The position numbers were made by a program, and so were the translations under genes. Below, in pieces: positions 16,893 to 24,196 of a stretch of DNA of 64,000 nucleotides. The DNA comes from Nitrosospira sp. Nsp2 (GTDB taxonomy: Bacteria; Pseudomonadota; Gammaproteobacteria; Burkholderiales; Nitrosomonadaceae). Location: assembly GCF_003050965.1 (NCBI RefSeq), contig NZ_QAOU01000006.1, positions 124,001 through 188,000 on the forward strand, given 5' to 3'. The notes beneath the pieces are model-generated. The model had not been told where the DNA came from and made no database searches. It was given only the letters and a program-made list of their open reading frames with translations. Each line of letters starts with the position of its first letter. Positions within the stretch are counted from its first letter, which is position 1.

Positions 16893-17580
16893 ATTCTGCG
16901 GGCTCTAATAAATGCTGGTCATTGGTAGCTGGATCCGGTCGGTTCACCCTGCGCGTTACGCGCCACCATTGGAACTGGCTAGAAGGGACGGAGCGGCTCT
17001 GGGCGATATGCGCGGCTTCCTCTACTGGAGTATCCAAGTCCATCCAGCGTAGTGCGTCTTGTGGTTCTAATACAACTGGCCGGCGGTCGTGGATGTCGAC
17101 CATGCCGCCTTCTGCATCCTCGGTTACGATCACAAATCCGACCTCGACCTCTTGCTGAGCGTACGGCTGGAAATTCGTCAGGCCGGCCATAAAGATCGGC
17201 TCATTTGTTTTACGGGAAATGTACCAAGGCTGTTTCTTGCCGTCCTCGACCGTCCATTCAAACCAGCCCCCACCAGGCACAATCATTCGGCCTTGCCTGA
17301 ACATATGCCGGAAGTAACGCCCGGTCAGCGCCTTCTCTACGCGCGCATTGATCCAGGGTTTACGCTTCGCCGCGGCTTCGTTCGGAGTTCTGTAGCCCCA
17401 TGAAACGTAATCCGACGCGAGCTTTCCGTTCAGCATGTGTAGCAACAGGGCCGTCCGGCCCGGGCTCAGGTTGAATTGCGGTGCGGTGTCGCCGCCTATC
17501 CATTCCCTTGGCAATAGATCTGGATCGAGGAATTTGGCGTAATACCGCCTTGTCTCAGATTGTGCAATGCGTCCACACAT
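16879..17580 (-). CDS. SRAP (HMCES/YedK) family abasic-site DNA-protein cross-linker
   Basis: SOS-response-associated peptidase family. The enzyme uses Cys2 to form a thiazolidine cross-link with abasic sites in single-stranded DNA, shielding them. The 233-residue protein has the needed residues: C2 (MCGRIAQ), N78 (INAR), E108 (GGWFEW) and H164 (IHDRRP). Start-Met removal exposing Cys2 is expected. SRAP genes are common in prophages and islands. Two bases separate its start from the stop of the next gene upstream, so it belongs to the operon that starts with the SNase-like gene. Confidence 0.93.
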   Translation of the reverse strand: MCGRIAQSETRRYYAKFLDPDLLPREWIGGDTAPQFNLSPGRTALLLHMLNGKLASDYVSWGYRTPNEAAAKRKPWINARVEKALTGRYFRHMFRQGRMIVPGGGWFEWTVEDGKKQPWYISRKTNEPIFMAGLTNFQPYAQQEVEVGFVIVTEDAEGGMVDIHDRRPVVLEPQDALRWMDLDTPVEEAAHIAQSRSVPSSQFQWWRVTRRVNRPDPATNDQHLLEPAEYEQR

Positions 17581-17582
17581 TA

Positions 17583-17864
17583 TTAATGCTCAGTCTTCTC
17601 GTCCAGTCCCTGAATAACACTTCCCAACACGCCGACAAGCGTTTCCATGCCCCGCACGACAAGCTCATCCTGCTGATCATTAAGTTTGTCCCAATCGGCA
17701 GCTACCAGCCCGTCGTCTAGCGGCAATTCTCCATACTTAATTTGATAGTGAGCCAGATTTATCGCCAGTATCCTTGAGCATTCCGCCAACTCTTCCTTGT
17801 CGGCGAACTGGACTAGCTTATCGACTAGCGCCATATACTGCTCAAGCTTGGTCAGGTCAGGCAT
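17583..17864 (-). CDS. Conserved hypothetical protein, often beside SRAP genes
   Basis: 93 residues, helical (YMALVDKLVQFADKEEL, then AINLAHYQIKYGELPLDDG). I recall this family from mobile elements but know no function. It overlaps the upstream nuclease gene by 8 bp and abuts the SRAP gene. Confidence 0.6.
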   Translation of the reverse strand: MPDLTKLEQYMALVDKLVQFADKEELAECSRILAINLAHYQIKYGELPLDDGLVAADWDKLNDQQDELVVRGMETLVGVLGSVIQGLDEKTEH

Positions 17865-18306
17865 AGAGGAGCAATTGAATGGCTATGTGCCGTGTCGACT
17901 TCCTCCATTCCCAAGGTGGCGTAGGAGAAGGATCGCTCCATAGGCCCCGTTTTTCTACCTTGGCATCATGCTGCAGGACATAGAGAGCGTGGTCCTTGGC
18001 GTACTTCCGGTAGACCCAGGCCATGCCTCGGTTCACCTGTTCGGCGTTCGCGTCAATCCCTTCGCAGCTCACCCGGGCGACCGTGCGCCCGTATCGATCC
18101 TTGACTTGGGGTTTTATCTGAGCCTGCTTCCCAAAGCACAATTCTGAGAGCGATTGCTTTGACTTGCTGCCGAAGGGTTGTCGAGCTTCGGGCGCGTCGA
18201 TTTCAGCAAGCCGGATCTTTACTTGCTGCTTATTTTCATTCAGGACGGTCAGCGTGTCGCCGTCACTGATACCGATGACCGTTGCGAGGAAGATAGCGGG
18301 TAACAT
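17857..18306 (-). CDS. Thermonuclease-like (SNase) protein
   Basis: 149 residues with a short hydrophobic N-terminus (MLPAIFLATVIGI) that may act as a signal peptide. Staphylococcal-nuclease fold: the metal-binding GDTLTV, catalytic IRLAEIDAPE, and DRYGRTVARVSC with the second conserved Arg. Such enzymes cut DNA or RNA with Ca2+. First intact gene of the minus-strand operon nuclease / unknown / SRAP / membrane protein. The island context suggests DNA handling, or a secreted scavenging nuclease. Confidence 0.85.
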   Translation of the reverse strand: MLPAIFLATVIGISDGDTLTVLNENKQQVKIRLAEIDAPEARQPFGSKSKQSLSELCFGKQAQIKPQVKDRYGRTVARVSCEGIDANAEQVNRGMAWVYRKYAKDHALYVLQHDAKVEKRGLWSDPSPTPPWEWRKSTRHIAIQLLLYA

Positions 18307-18319
18307 TAACTTTGCATCA

Positions 18320-18553
18320 TTACTTTTTCAAGGCAATGACCTGATCAACTCGACTTTCCTCATCATATCGCACTTCATAGGCCATTTCATCGCCGCTAAA
18401 TGTTCCTTTCGCCTCGCAGGGGTATTGCTGCAATGGGTAATCTGTCGGAATACCCCGGGGGCCTTCATTTCCCTCAGGCCTAATAGCGGAATCCGTGCTT
18501 GCCCCTTTCTTGCTATAAATTCCACCGAAAAAAGGTAAAAAAAGACCTTTCGC
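18320..18553 (-). pseudogene. 5'-truncated small ORF upstream of the SNase gene
   Basis: The frame is open from 18553 to the stop at 18320-18322. It reads GGIYSKKGASTDSAIRPEG, then GIPTDYPLQQYPCEAKG, then YEVRYDEESRVDQVIALKK, which looks like the C-terminal two-thirds of a secreted protein. There is no ATG, GTG or early TTG, and a TAG closes the frame upstream. The end is 14 bp before the nuclease start. Probably a remnant. Confidence 0.4.
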
Positions 18554-18671
18554 CTAGCTCATCCGTTCCTAGGCTGATTGTTTTCCACCTCGGCAATATG
18601 AAGGTAGCCACCACCTTATTTAAATCGATCCTAGGGCGTTTAAATCAGTCTCTTGTACTCACGAATGGTGC

Positions 18672-18830
18672 GCAACAAACGGGATGTATAAAAATGGTGG
18701 TTGTTGCGTGCTGTTTTCTGCGCTGCTTGATAAGTGATAGCCTCTGTCGACGCGGGTTCCAGCTCTTAAATTATTCATTTTGGAAGTGCTTGTTGCGTTG
18801 TTGCTTTCCTAGTAAACGCAACATGCAACA
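18672..18830. repeat. Cluster of GCAACA/TGTTGC hexamers
   Basis: Six copies in 159 bp: GCAACA at 18672, 18818 and 18825; TGTTGC at 18702, 18791 and 18799. The tandem pair at 18791-18804 and the pair at 18818-18830 are mutually inverted and can form a hairpin. The 18560-19160 interval has no convincing gene, so this may be a control region for the leftward operon. Confidence 0.4.
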
Positions 18831-19159
18831 GCCTCGCTTTCGAGGGCGAATCAAGCCCCCTTTTTGGCATCCGAAAAGCCGCCGACATTTACCTAAAATT
18901 GATTACTTTTATGAAAGGAAGGGTGGGGAGACGGGTTCCGGGATTTTATCTGAAAGAATAATGGCCCCTCCTGCTATTAGTTGATGTTTCAATGTTTCTG
19001 GAACATCATGGGGCTCAACCACAACAAAAGGTCGCCATGTCAACACATCAATGCATTGCTATGCCCATGAAGCTTATGCAGCATGACAGAGCCGCATATG
19101 ACGGGGCATTCGACTATCAATGTGATGCCGCTTCAAATGCAGAAGCGTTGATGATCTTC

Positions 19160-19588
19160 TCAGCTAGATACTTGAAAGAGAACCCTCATCGAGTATCGAT
19201 TGCAAAGGATTGCTGTTTCAGCATTAAGGCGCTCTAAGCCTTTCGCCAGTGATGCTGGATCGCTCGGGAAACCATTCACATCGCATCCGCTTCTCATCCG
19301 TGGCTTGGTCGTGATCCCTCTGGCCCGGTTCGATTCCTGCTGGGTTTTTTCCTTGTGACATGGATTACATAACCCGACCGTATTACTCGGGTCGTCTGTT
19401 CCGCCTTCAAACAACGGGACAACATGGTCCCTTTCCGTGGCAAGCCTGGTTATCCCTTTCTTCTGGCAGCGAACGCATAGAGGGTTACATTTGAACAGCT
19501 CAGCCCTTGCCTGTCGGAGGGCTCGACCTCTTAGCCTGGTTTCACTTGAGCCAGGTCTGTTTGACCATGATTTACGTTGCAGCAGTTT
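19160..19588 (-). CDS. HNH endonuclease (start codon unclear)
   Basis: The frame is open for 143 codons. It carries the HNH core: CVRCQ, then ATERDHVVPLFEGGTDDPSN and GLCNPCHKEKT, with two CxxC zinc pairs, and a C-terminal part with GCDVNGFPSDP. Phage HNH proteins of this type usually sit beside the terminase genes and assist packaging cleavage. No ATG, GTG or TTG lies before the motif; the frame opens KLLQRKSWS after a TAG at 19589-19591, so initiation at CTG or a lost start is possible. It lies 3.2 kb from the small terminase gene, separated by the leftward operon. Confidence 0.55.
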   Translation of the reverse strand, partial: KLLQRKSWSNRPGSSETRLRGRALRQARAELFKCNPLCVRCQKKGITRLATERDHVVPLFEGGTDDPSNTVGLCNPCHKEKTQQESNRARGITTKPRMRSGCDVNGFPSDPASLAKGLERLNAETAILCNRYSMRVLFQVSS

Positions 19589-19740
19589 CTAAAAATCTTT
19601 CCTCAAGTTCCTGAAACCACACTTATTTTAACCTAAGGACGAGCTTGTTGCGGTGAACCTCTGCTCCGGTAGCTATCTATTATTCCAATTCATACCGATA
19701 CCCGCCGGTATTTTTTCGCCTAGTTCGCAGATCCTTGCTA

Positions 19741-19884
19741 CTCAGAGACGGCAGCTGGAACGACAGCAGGGACTTGCTCACCCGTTTTGAAGTGGTGCTG
19801 GGCAAGCTGGGAATGAGCCCTGCAGCGCATCAACGCTATAGGTTTTTCCTGTCCATTGGTACATGGCGAAAAGACTTACATTAG
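19741..19884 (+). pseudogene. Coding remnant of unknown protein
   Basis: The frame ending at TAG 19882-19884 reads DLLTRFEVVLGKLGMSPAA in its centre, a well-formed helix resembling C-termini of phage packaging or small terminase proteins. No start lies in range and the upstream frame runs through a terminator-like hairpin. Treated as a gene tail. Confidence 0.28.
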
Positions 19885-20067
19885 TTCTTTAGTGCCAATA
19901 TGAGTTAATAAAATATCCAAGGAATCAAAGTGTTGAATTATGGCTCGGTTTTTGCTTATCACAGTACATCAGTCTATATCCCGTAGTGCCGTTCTTGCAC
20001 CTGTACTCTATCTTGCTCTGTCTGCACATAAATAGGGTGTTTTCCCGTCATCTTAGGGGAAACCGTA

Positions 20068-20967
20068 ATGGTGAATAAGGAATATCGATTAGGAATGTAT
20101 TTGATGAAAATGTCGCAATGCTTATCAGTAATGTCACTGGCGCTATTAGGAACCTTTTACAGCGTCCCGCCTGCATTGGCGACGCCATTTCTGGGTTCAG
20201 CGGAAAGTTACGCTGTACTGGGTGCGTCGACGGTGACTAATACCGGCTCGACCACAGTCTGGGGAGACCTTGGTGTTTATTCAGGCACCTCGATCACCGG
20301 CTTGGGGAGCATCTCGCATACAGGAACGATACACCAAACTGATGCGGTCGCGCAGCAAGCTCAGGTTGATGCCCTGTCTACATATAATATTCTTGCGGCT
20401 CAGGCGGTTACCGCCGACCTAACTGGTCAGGATCTGGGAGGGCTCACGCTCACTCCCGGCGTCTATTTCTTTTTGTCGTCCGCTCAATTGACGGGAACGC
20501 TTACTCTTAACGCCCAAAACGATCCCAATGCACTCTTCGTTTTCCAGATAGGGAGCACGCTCACGACCGCAAGCAACTCCGTTGTCGACGTGCTCAATGG
20601 CGATACAAATAGCGGCGTATTTTGGCAGGTCGGGAGCTCGGCGACGCTGGGTACCAGCACGTTGTTCGCAGGAAATATTCTCGCGGATCAGAGTATCACC
20701 CTGAACACCACGGCAAACATCTTGTGCGGCAGGGCCATCGCGCTAAATGGGGCGGTGACAATGGATACAAACAGCATCTCCAACAATTGCATGGGCGCCG
20801 GCGATATTGAGAGCGGGCGCAGCGACTACGGCAGCGTCGGCTTCAGCGGTTTGGGAAACAGCGACGGTGGTAGTCAGACCGTTCCCGAGCCAGCCACGCT
20901 TGCATTGCTCGGACTAGGATTCTTGGGGCTTGGGTTTATTCGCCGTCGGCACGGGGAAAATATATAG
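20068..20967 (+). CDS. DUF3494 ice-binding-type protein with PEP-CTERM anchor
   Basis: 299 residues. N-terminal signal (hydrophobic stretch [20 protein letters not shown], about residues 18-37), then a DUF3494 ice-binding-type beta-helix ([38 protein letters not shown]), and a PEP-CTERM sorting signal ([19 protein letters not shown] followed by RRRH). The sorting signal directs proteins to the exosortase system and the cell surface or matrix. The ATG at 20068 has AGGGGA upstream. Many DUF3494 proteins act as adhesins or unknown surface proteins, so ice binding is not assured. It is cargo at the right side of the element. Confidence 0.88.
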   Translation: MVNKEYRLGMYLMKMSQCLSVMSLALLGTFYSVPPALATPFLGSAESYAVLGASTVTNTGSTTVWGDLGVYSGTSITGLGSISHTGTIHQTDAVAQQAQVDALSTYNILAAQAVTADLTGQDLGGLTLTPGVYFFLSSAQLTGTLTLNAQNDPNALFVFQIGSTLTTASNSVVDVLNGDTNSGVFWQVGSSATLGTSTLFAGNILADQSITLNTTANILCGRAIALNGAVTMDTNSISNNCMGAGDIESGRSDYGSVGFSGLGNSDGGSQTVPEPATLALLGLGFLGLGFIRRRHGENI

Positions 20968-21162
20968 CCGAATAAAGCTATCAACCAAATTGATAGGAAA
21001 CGCGGCCGAGCTACAAAACAATATTGCAAGTATTAGGGGTATGCTTTCTCTCTTGATGTGGGGGGCGAGGTAGTCAAACAATTGAAAGTAGTTTTACGAT
21101 GCCTAGAGAAGAAATTAACTCGCTTTTGAACTCGCTTAATTGCGGAAAATAGCCCTGCGCCC

Positions 21163-21185
21163 AAACCCGCTCCGGCGGGTTTTTT
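21163..21185 (+). terminator. Terminator, first of three in series
   Basis: Stem AAACCCGC/GCGGGTTT (21163-21170, 21175-21182), 4-nt loop, T run. Confidence 0.75.
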
Positions 21186-21339
21186 GTTGGTAGCTTGCAG
21201 GCCGCTCTCTACCTGAATCTGCAATGCGCTAAATAGCCGCCTAAACCCGTTTCATTTCGTCTCAAGGAATTTCATAATTGTTGCTATTGTGGTATCGCAA
21301 GCGGATGAGCCCGCTCTGCACCTCCGTACCTTGACACTT

Positions 21340-21367
21340 ATACCCGGCCTCCCCGGGTATTTTTTTG
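21340..21367 (+). terminator. Terminator, second of three in series
   Basis: Stem ATACCCGG/CCGGGTAT (21340-21347, 21353-21360), loop CCTCC, seven Ts. Nearly the same stem as the next terminator. No gene precedes it closely. Confidence 0.75.
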
Positions 21368-21493
21368 CCTGCCTTCTGAAGCAACTTTCAAAAAACAAGC
21401 TATATTGAAATCGCAGGGTGGTGAGCAGTTTAAATCATCTTTCTTCCCAGTTCGATGACTGACACTTCCCTGCATCTCTCCATTATCCAATTT

Positions 21494-21525
21494 ATACCCG
21501 GCTAGCCATGGGCCGGGTATTTTTT
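21494..21525 (+). terminator. Terminator, third of three in series
   Basis: Stem ATACCCGGC/GCCGGGTAT (21494-21502, 21512-21520), 9-nt loop, T run. Shares stem and upstream bases (ATTATCCAATTTATACC) with the second terminator and with a weaker hairpin at about 19676-19717. Confidence 0.75.
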
Positions 21526-21712
21526 GTTACAGCGGCCCACAAGCCTAGAAGATTTCTCGTCGAAACTCTACCAGAAGCCCTACAGTGGATTTAAGTGGAG
21601 GGGTGGCTACCTTCGTATTGCCGAGGTGGGGAATAATTCCTTCCTTGCCGTCCTAGCTCGCTCCGCGGAAGCGGCTGAGGCAGTCAGAAAAAGCTTTGTG
21701 TTCCTTAGATAA
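21524..21712 (+). CDS. Small ORF, best-preserved copy of the QKP-FK-GY repeat family
   Basis: 62 codons from a TTG directly after the third terminator; reads KLYQKPYSGFKWRGGYLRI then AEVGNNSFLAVLARSAEAAE. Composition looks protein-like, but the start is poor and the 3' end overlaps the convergent lipoprotein gene by 60 bp. Two degraded relatives lie at about 16321 and, inverted, at about 18582. Either a small gene or the tail of a lost larger one. Confidence 0.35.
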   Translation: MLQRPTSLEDFSSKLYQKPYSGFKWRGGYLRIAEVGNNSFLAVLARSAEAAEAVRKSFVFLR

Positions 21713-22036
21713 GTTAACCAGAGCTGCAGCCGAACTTTCATGAAGTTCGACGCGACCATTGTCAAAGACATCTGCGCTAAGCAGAACTGATGACTGAGTT
21801 AATACTTCCACACGATAGCGTTCAGTACGACGCTGCTGCCTAACTGCAACATTCGCCAGCATTATGCTACTTGCGTCGAACCCATCCATTAAGCAATCCG
21901 TGAAAAGTTGGGTGCTGGAGGTTGGTATTTCACCGTGTTGAGTGAGCTTGAAAGCTCCACTATCAGAGCGAGTGGGGGCTGAGACGCACGCCCCCAGTAG
22001 GCTAGCGAGAAGCGTGATATACAGAAGCCTTAACAT
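21653..22036 (-). CDS. Putative lipoprotein
   Basis: 127 residues with a lipoprotein signal: MLRLLYITLLASLLGAC, lipobox LLGAC, lipidation Cys at 17. The mature part is beta-rich with no known family (FTDCLMDGFDASSIMLANV, then RTERYRVEVLTQSSVLLSA). Last gene before the right attachment site, so probable element cargo; outer or inner membrane location not predictable with certainty. Confidence 0.75.
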   Translation of the reverse strand: MLRLLYITLLASLLGACVSAPTRSDSGAFKLTQHGEIPTSSTQLFTDCLMDGFDASSIMLANVAVRQQRRTERYRVEVLTQSSVLLSADVFDNGRVELHESSAAALVNLSKEHKAFSDCLSRFRGAS

Positions 22037-22134
22037 GGTCGAGCCTGCAAAGTCTGAGAAGAGTTCAAACTTTTGTCTTTATACTCCTAATGGATGAGCA
22101 TGGCCATGAGTTAATAAGGTCCATGCCGAGTGAT

Positions 22135-22153
22135 GTACCACCTAGGTGTACCA
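22135..22153. promoter_or_regulatory. Candidate integrase arm-type sites (right)
   Basis: Two GTACCA words (22135-22140, 22148-22153) spaced 13 bp, about 65-80 bp inside attR, matching those near attL. Confidence 0.42.
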
Positions 22154-22216
22154 CCGCAAAATCATTGAGTACTAGAATGGCGTGGGTAAACAGTTTCAGC
22201 CGGATAGTACGGGTAT

Positions 22217-22242
22217 AGGTGCAGAATCTTGAGTGACATTTC
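22217..22242. repeat. attR: right copy of 26-bp direct repeat
   Basis: Identical to 5565-5590 and therefore a duplicate of the yicC 3' end, with the terminal codons and stop but no upstream gene. Marks the right boundary of the element. Confidence 0.88.
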
Positions 22243-22291
22243 ACTCAGAACCATGCGTCCTCGGGTTCCAGCACGACCCTCTACTGAACAT

Positions 22292-23119
22292 CTAGGGGCT
22301 CGGAGACGATTCCTCAATGGACGATGGGGAGGCGTGCTCCTCGGATTCCGGAGCCCCCTTTCCTCTCCGCCCAATCCGTTTACTATGCCGCTGCAAATTG
22401 CTATTTAACTGGGAAATGATGTCTGACGCCACATTAATTATCTGGCTTGAGCCGAAGCCCGTGCGTGTCATTTCCTTATAGAAGGATTTGGCCACGATTT
22501 TTGCTATTTGATCGGGGTTATGCAAAACGCTTGTCAATGGGCTGCCGATGTTTTGTTGCGCCTCCTGTATGAGCGCCATCTGTGCGAAACGGGAATTCAG
22601 AATACTCTGAAGTTGCAATGTCTGAATCGATTTACCAATAAACATGGCGACGACATCCAGCAAATTCAGGTCACCCGGCCTGAATGATTTTCCGTTTTCG
22701 CAATCCGTCACGTTGACCACGCCCACAATCCCGGCATCGATTCTTATTGGTGAGCACAACAGGCTCTTAGGTGAATCGTTGGCGCGGCGTGCCCCGCCGG
22801 CGAACCGCGATTCGTGTATGTTCTCGATAAAAAGGGATTTTCCCGTGGCAACTACATGCCCGGCAATACCCTCTCCCTTACGCACCGATTCCTTGTATGC
22901 AGCTGCTGCCAGCGGGCCATAACTGCCACAAACTCTCATGCGCGGATTTTCAGGGTCGCCTTCATTCAAAAGCATGATCGAACAATGTTGAGCTTGCAGG
23001 ATTTTAGCCGTCTTTTCCGCGAGCTGTAAAAGACTGTCGTCGAGACTGTCCGCTACCAGAAAACCGGATATATCCTGAAGCCTGATGAGCTGATTTTCGA
23101 CACCGTCGGTAACGTCCAT
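22292..23119 (-). CDS. GAF domain protein
   Basis: 275 residues with one GAF domain at about residues 25-170 (CSIMLLNEGDPENPRMRVCG, RKGEGIAGHVVATGKSLFI, LLCSPIRIDAGIVGVVNVT), a sensor fold for small ligands or redox state. After it come helices and a charged tail (SKRIGRRGKGAPESEEHAS). No kinase, cyclase or GGDEF output domain is attached, so it probably signals through a partner. It lies just outside attR, 50 bp away, on the accessory side between yicC and gmk. Confidence 0.85.
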   Translation of the reverse strand: MDVTDGVENQLIRLQDISGFLVADSLDDSLLQLAEKTAKILQAQHCSIMLLNEGDPENPRMRVCGSYGPLAAAAYKESVRKGEGIAGHVVATGKSLFIENIHESRFAGGARRANDSPKSLLCSPIRIDAGIVGVVNVTDCENGKSFRPGDLNLLDVVAMFIGKSIQTLQLQSILNSRFAQMALIQEAQQNIGSPLTSVLHNPDQIAKIVAKSFYKEMTRTGFGSSQIINVASDIISQLNSNLQRHSKRIGRRGKGAPESEEHASPSSIEESSPSP

Positions 23120-23185
23120 TTCTTACCTCATCGGGCTCTGTTGCAAAAAAAGACAAACTAGAACTGTGGTCCTTGATCTGATTTA

Positions 23186-23403
23186 TTATGCCGTGTAGAT
23201 ACCCAATTGCCTTTCAATGGATTTCCCATCGGTACCCCGGTGTGTGCTGATGGCAGGGAGTTCGGTCAGGTAGCCGCGGAAATCCGGGCCTAATTCGAGA
23301 AGGTAAAGCGCATTACCGTACGAAAGGGGTCCCCGTCGACGAAAAATAGATATTTAGTACAGCCCTCTGAGCCGGAGTCTCGATGGCAGGCCCAGTTGTT
23401 CAT
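23186..23403 (-). pseudogene. Frameshifted small gene of unknown function
   Basis: From ATG at 23403 the frame reads MNNWACHRDSGSEG and KYLFFVDGDPFRTV, then ends soon. An overlapping second frame continues with YGNALYLLELGPDFRGYL and TELPAISTHRGTDGKSIERQ to a stop at 23186-23188. Both halves look coding and join with a single shift near 23310-23330. Family not recognised. The adjacent 23404-23689 holds no convincing gene. Confidence 0.42.
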
Positions 23404-23689
23404 GGATAATTAACGGCCAAACTCGACACAGCTGGAGAATTTATTCGCGCGGGATATGAACGATCAAAGATGATTAGAACGTATGCTCGCCGATCCGTCG
23501 CTGAGCAATGCGGATGCTAGTGGGGTAAATAGCAACGTCAGCGTCCGGAAAGGAGTCCGGTAAGGCTCGGTTTGCCGAACCTGGCAGAGCACCCGCTCGC
23601 TGGCGCATCAATAATAATGCTCATATTTTACTACTGGGGAGACTTGTTCAGGGGTCCCTAGGATCAGTTGTGACAGGAGGCTGGTCAGC

Positions 23690-24196
23690 CTACGCCATCG
23701 TCACCTTTGCGGCTAGCGCCTGGAGCTTCGCATCAAGTTCCCTGGCGGCCGCGAGCACTGGTTCATTTGTCTCGACGGCCATTAGCGATGAGGGCCTTAC
23801 ATATGTCAGGCTGCTTTGATCCTGGTCCTCTTCAATCACGATGAGTTCCACCGGCGCGAAAAGACCCGCCGTCAAATCATGCCGCAACATAGTGATGGCT
23901 AGCACTGGGTTTCCGATTATGAAGCGCACTACCTTCTTTTGAATGCCGACTTCCTTTATCCAGGCACCATGATTCATCACGGCGAATAGGATAAAGCCAC
24001 TGGGGCCCGCATGAGACTCCACTTCCGCCTTGTACGACTCCCAGCTTTCAAACTTTGCAGGAAGGTCGTCGATCATCAGTGGTTTTTCTCCGACGTCGGC
24101 CAGCAATGCCCGCACGACTTCGTCAAAACATTTCTTGCTGTCGAATCTGATGCGGGCGCCCTGGAAGGGGATTTCTTGCGGGCTGTCAGTTGTCAT
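23690..24196 (-). CDS. DUF302 family protein
   Basis: 168 residues from ATG 24196. Resembles DUF302 ([49 protein letters not shown]), a small alpha-beta fold of unknown biochemical role that can occur as free-standing cytoplasmic proteins. The start overlaps the nitrilase stop by 4 bp, so the two are co-translated. Confidence 0.8.
   Translation of the reverse strand: MTTDSPQEIPFQGARIRFDSKKCFDEVVRALLADVGEKPLMIDDLPAKFESWESYKAEVESHAGPSGFILFAVMNHGAWIKEVGIQKKVVRFIIGNPVLAITMLRHDLTAGLFAPVELIVIEEDQDQSSLTYVRPSSLMAVETNEPVLAAARELDAKLQALAAKVTMA

Larger units (their letters stand above)
5565..22242. mobile_element. 16.65-kb integrative element inserted at the 3' end of yicC
   Basis: Bounded by a perfect 26-bp direct repeat (5565-5590 and 22217-22242). 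An integrase gene sits just inside the left end and is read inward. Inside are an AlpA-type regulator, many small overlapping unknown genes, a tape-measure protein, a small terminase subunit, an HNH nuclease, an SRAP protein and an SNase-like nuclease, with an ice-binding-type PEP-CTERM protein and a lipoprotein near the right end. No portal, capsid, large terminase or conjugation gene was recognised. Insertion at the yicC 3' end is known for mobilisable islands such as MGIVflInd1 of Vibrio fluvialis. It could be a decayed prophage or a phage satellite; the choice is open. Confidence 0.85.

Noticed and set aside
18499-18984. 161-codon plus-strand ORF rich in Cys, Leu and Arg
   Set aside because: Overlaps a better minus-strand frame and the hexamer cluster; composition is typical of chance frames.
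18992-19237. 81-codon plus-strand ORF
   Set aside because: Overlaps the end of the HNH frame and has no ribosome-binding site or domain.
23147-23162. GGCTCTGTTGCAAAA resembling an IS6-type terminal repeat
   Set aside because: No matching inverted end or transposase was found nearby; similarity over a few bases only.
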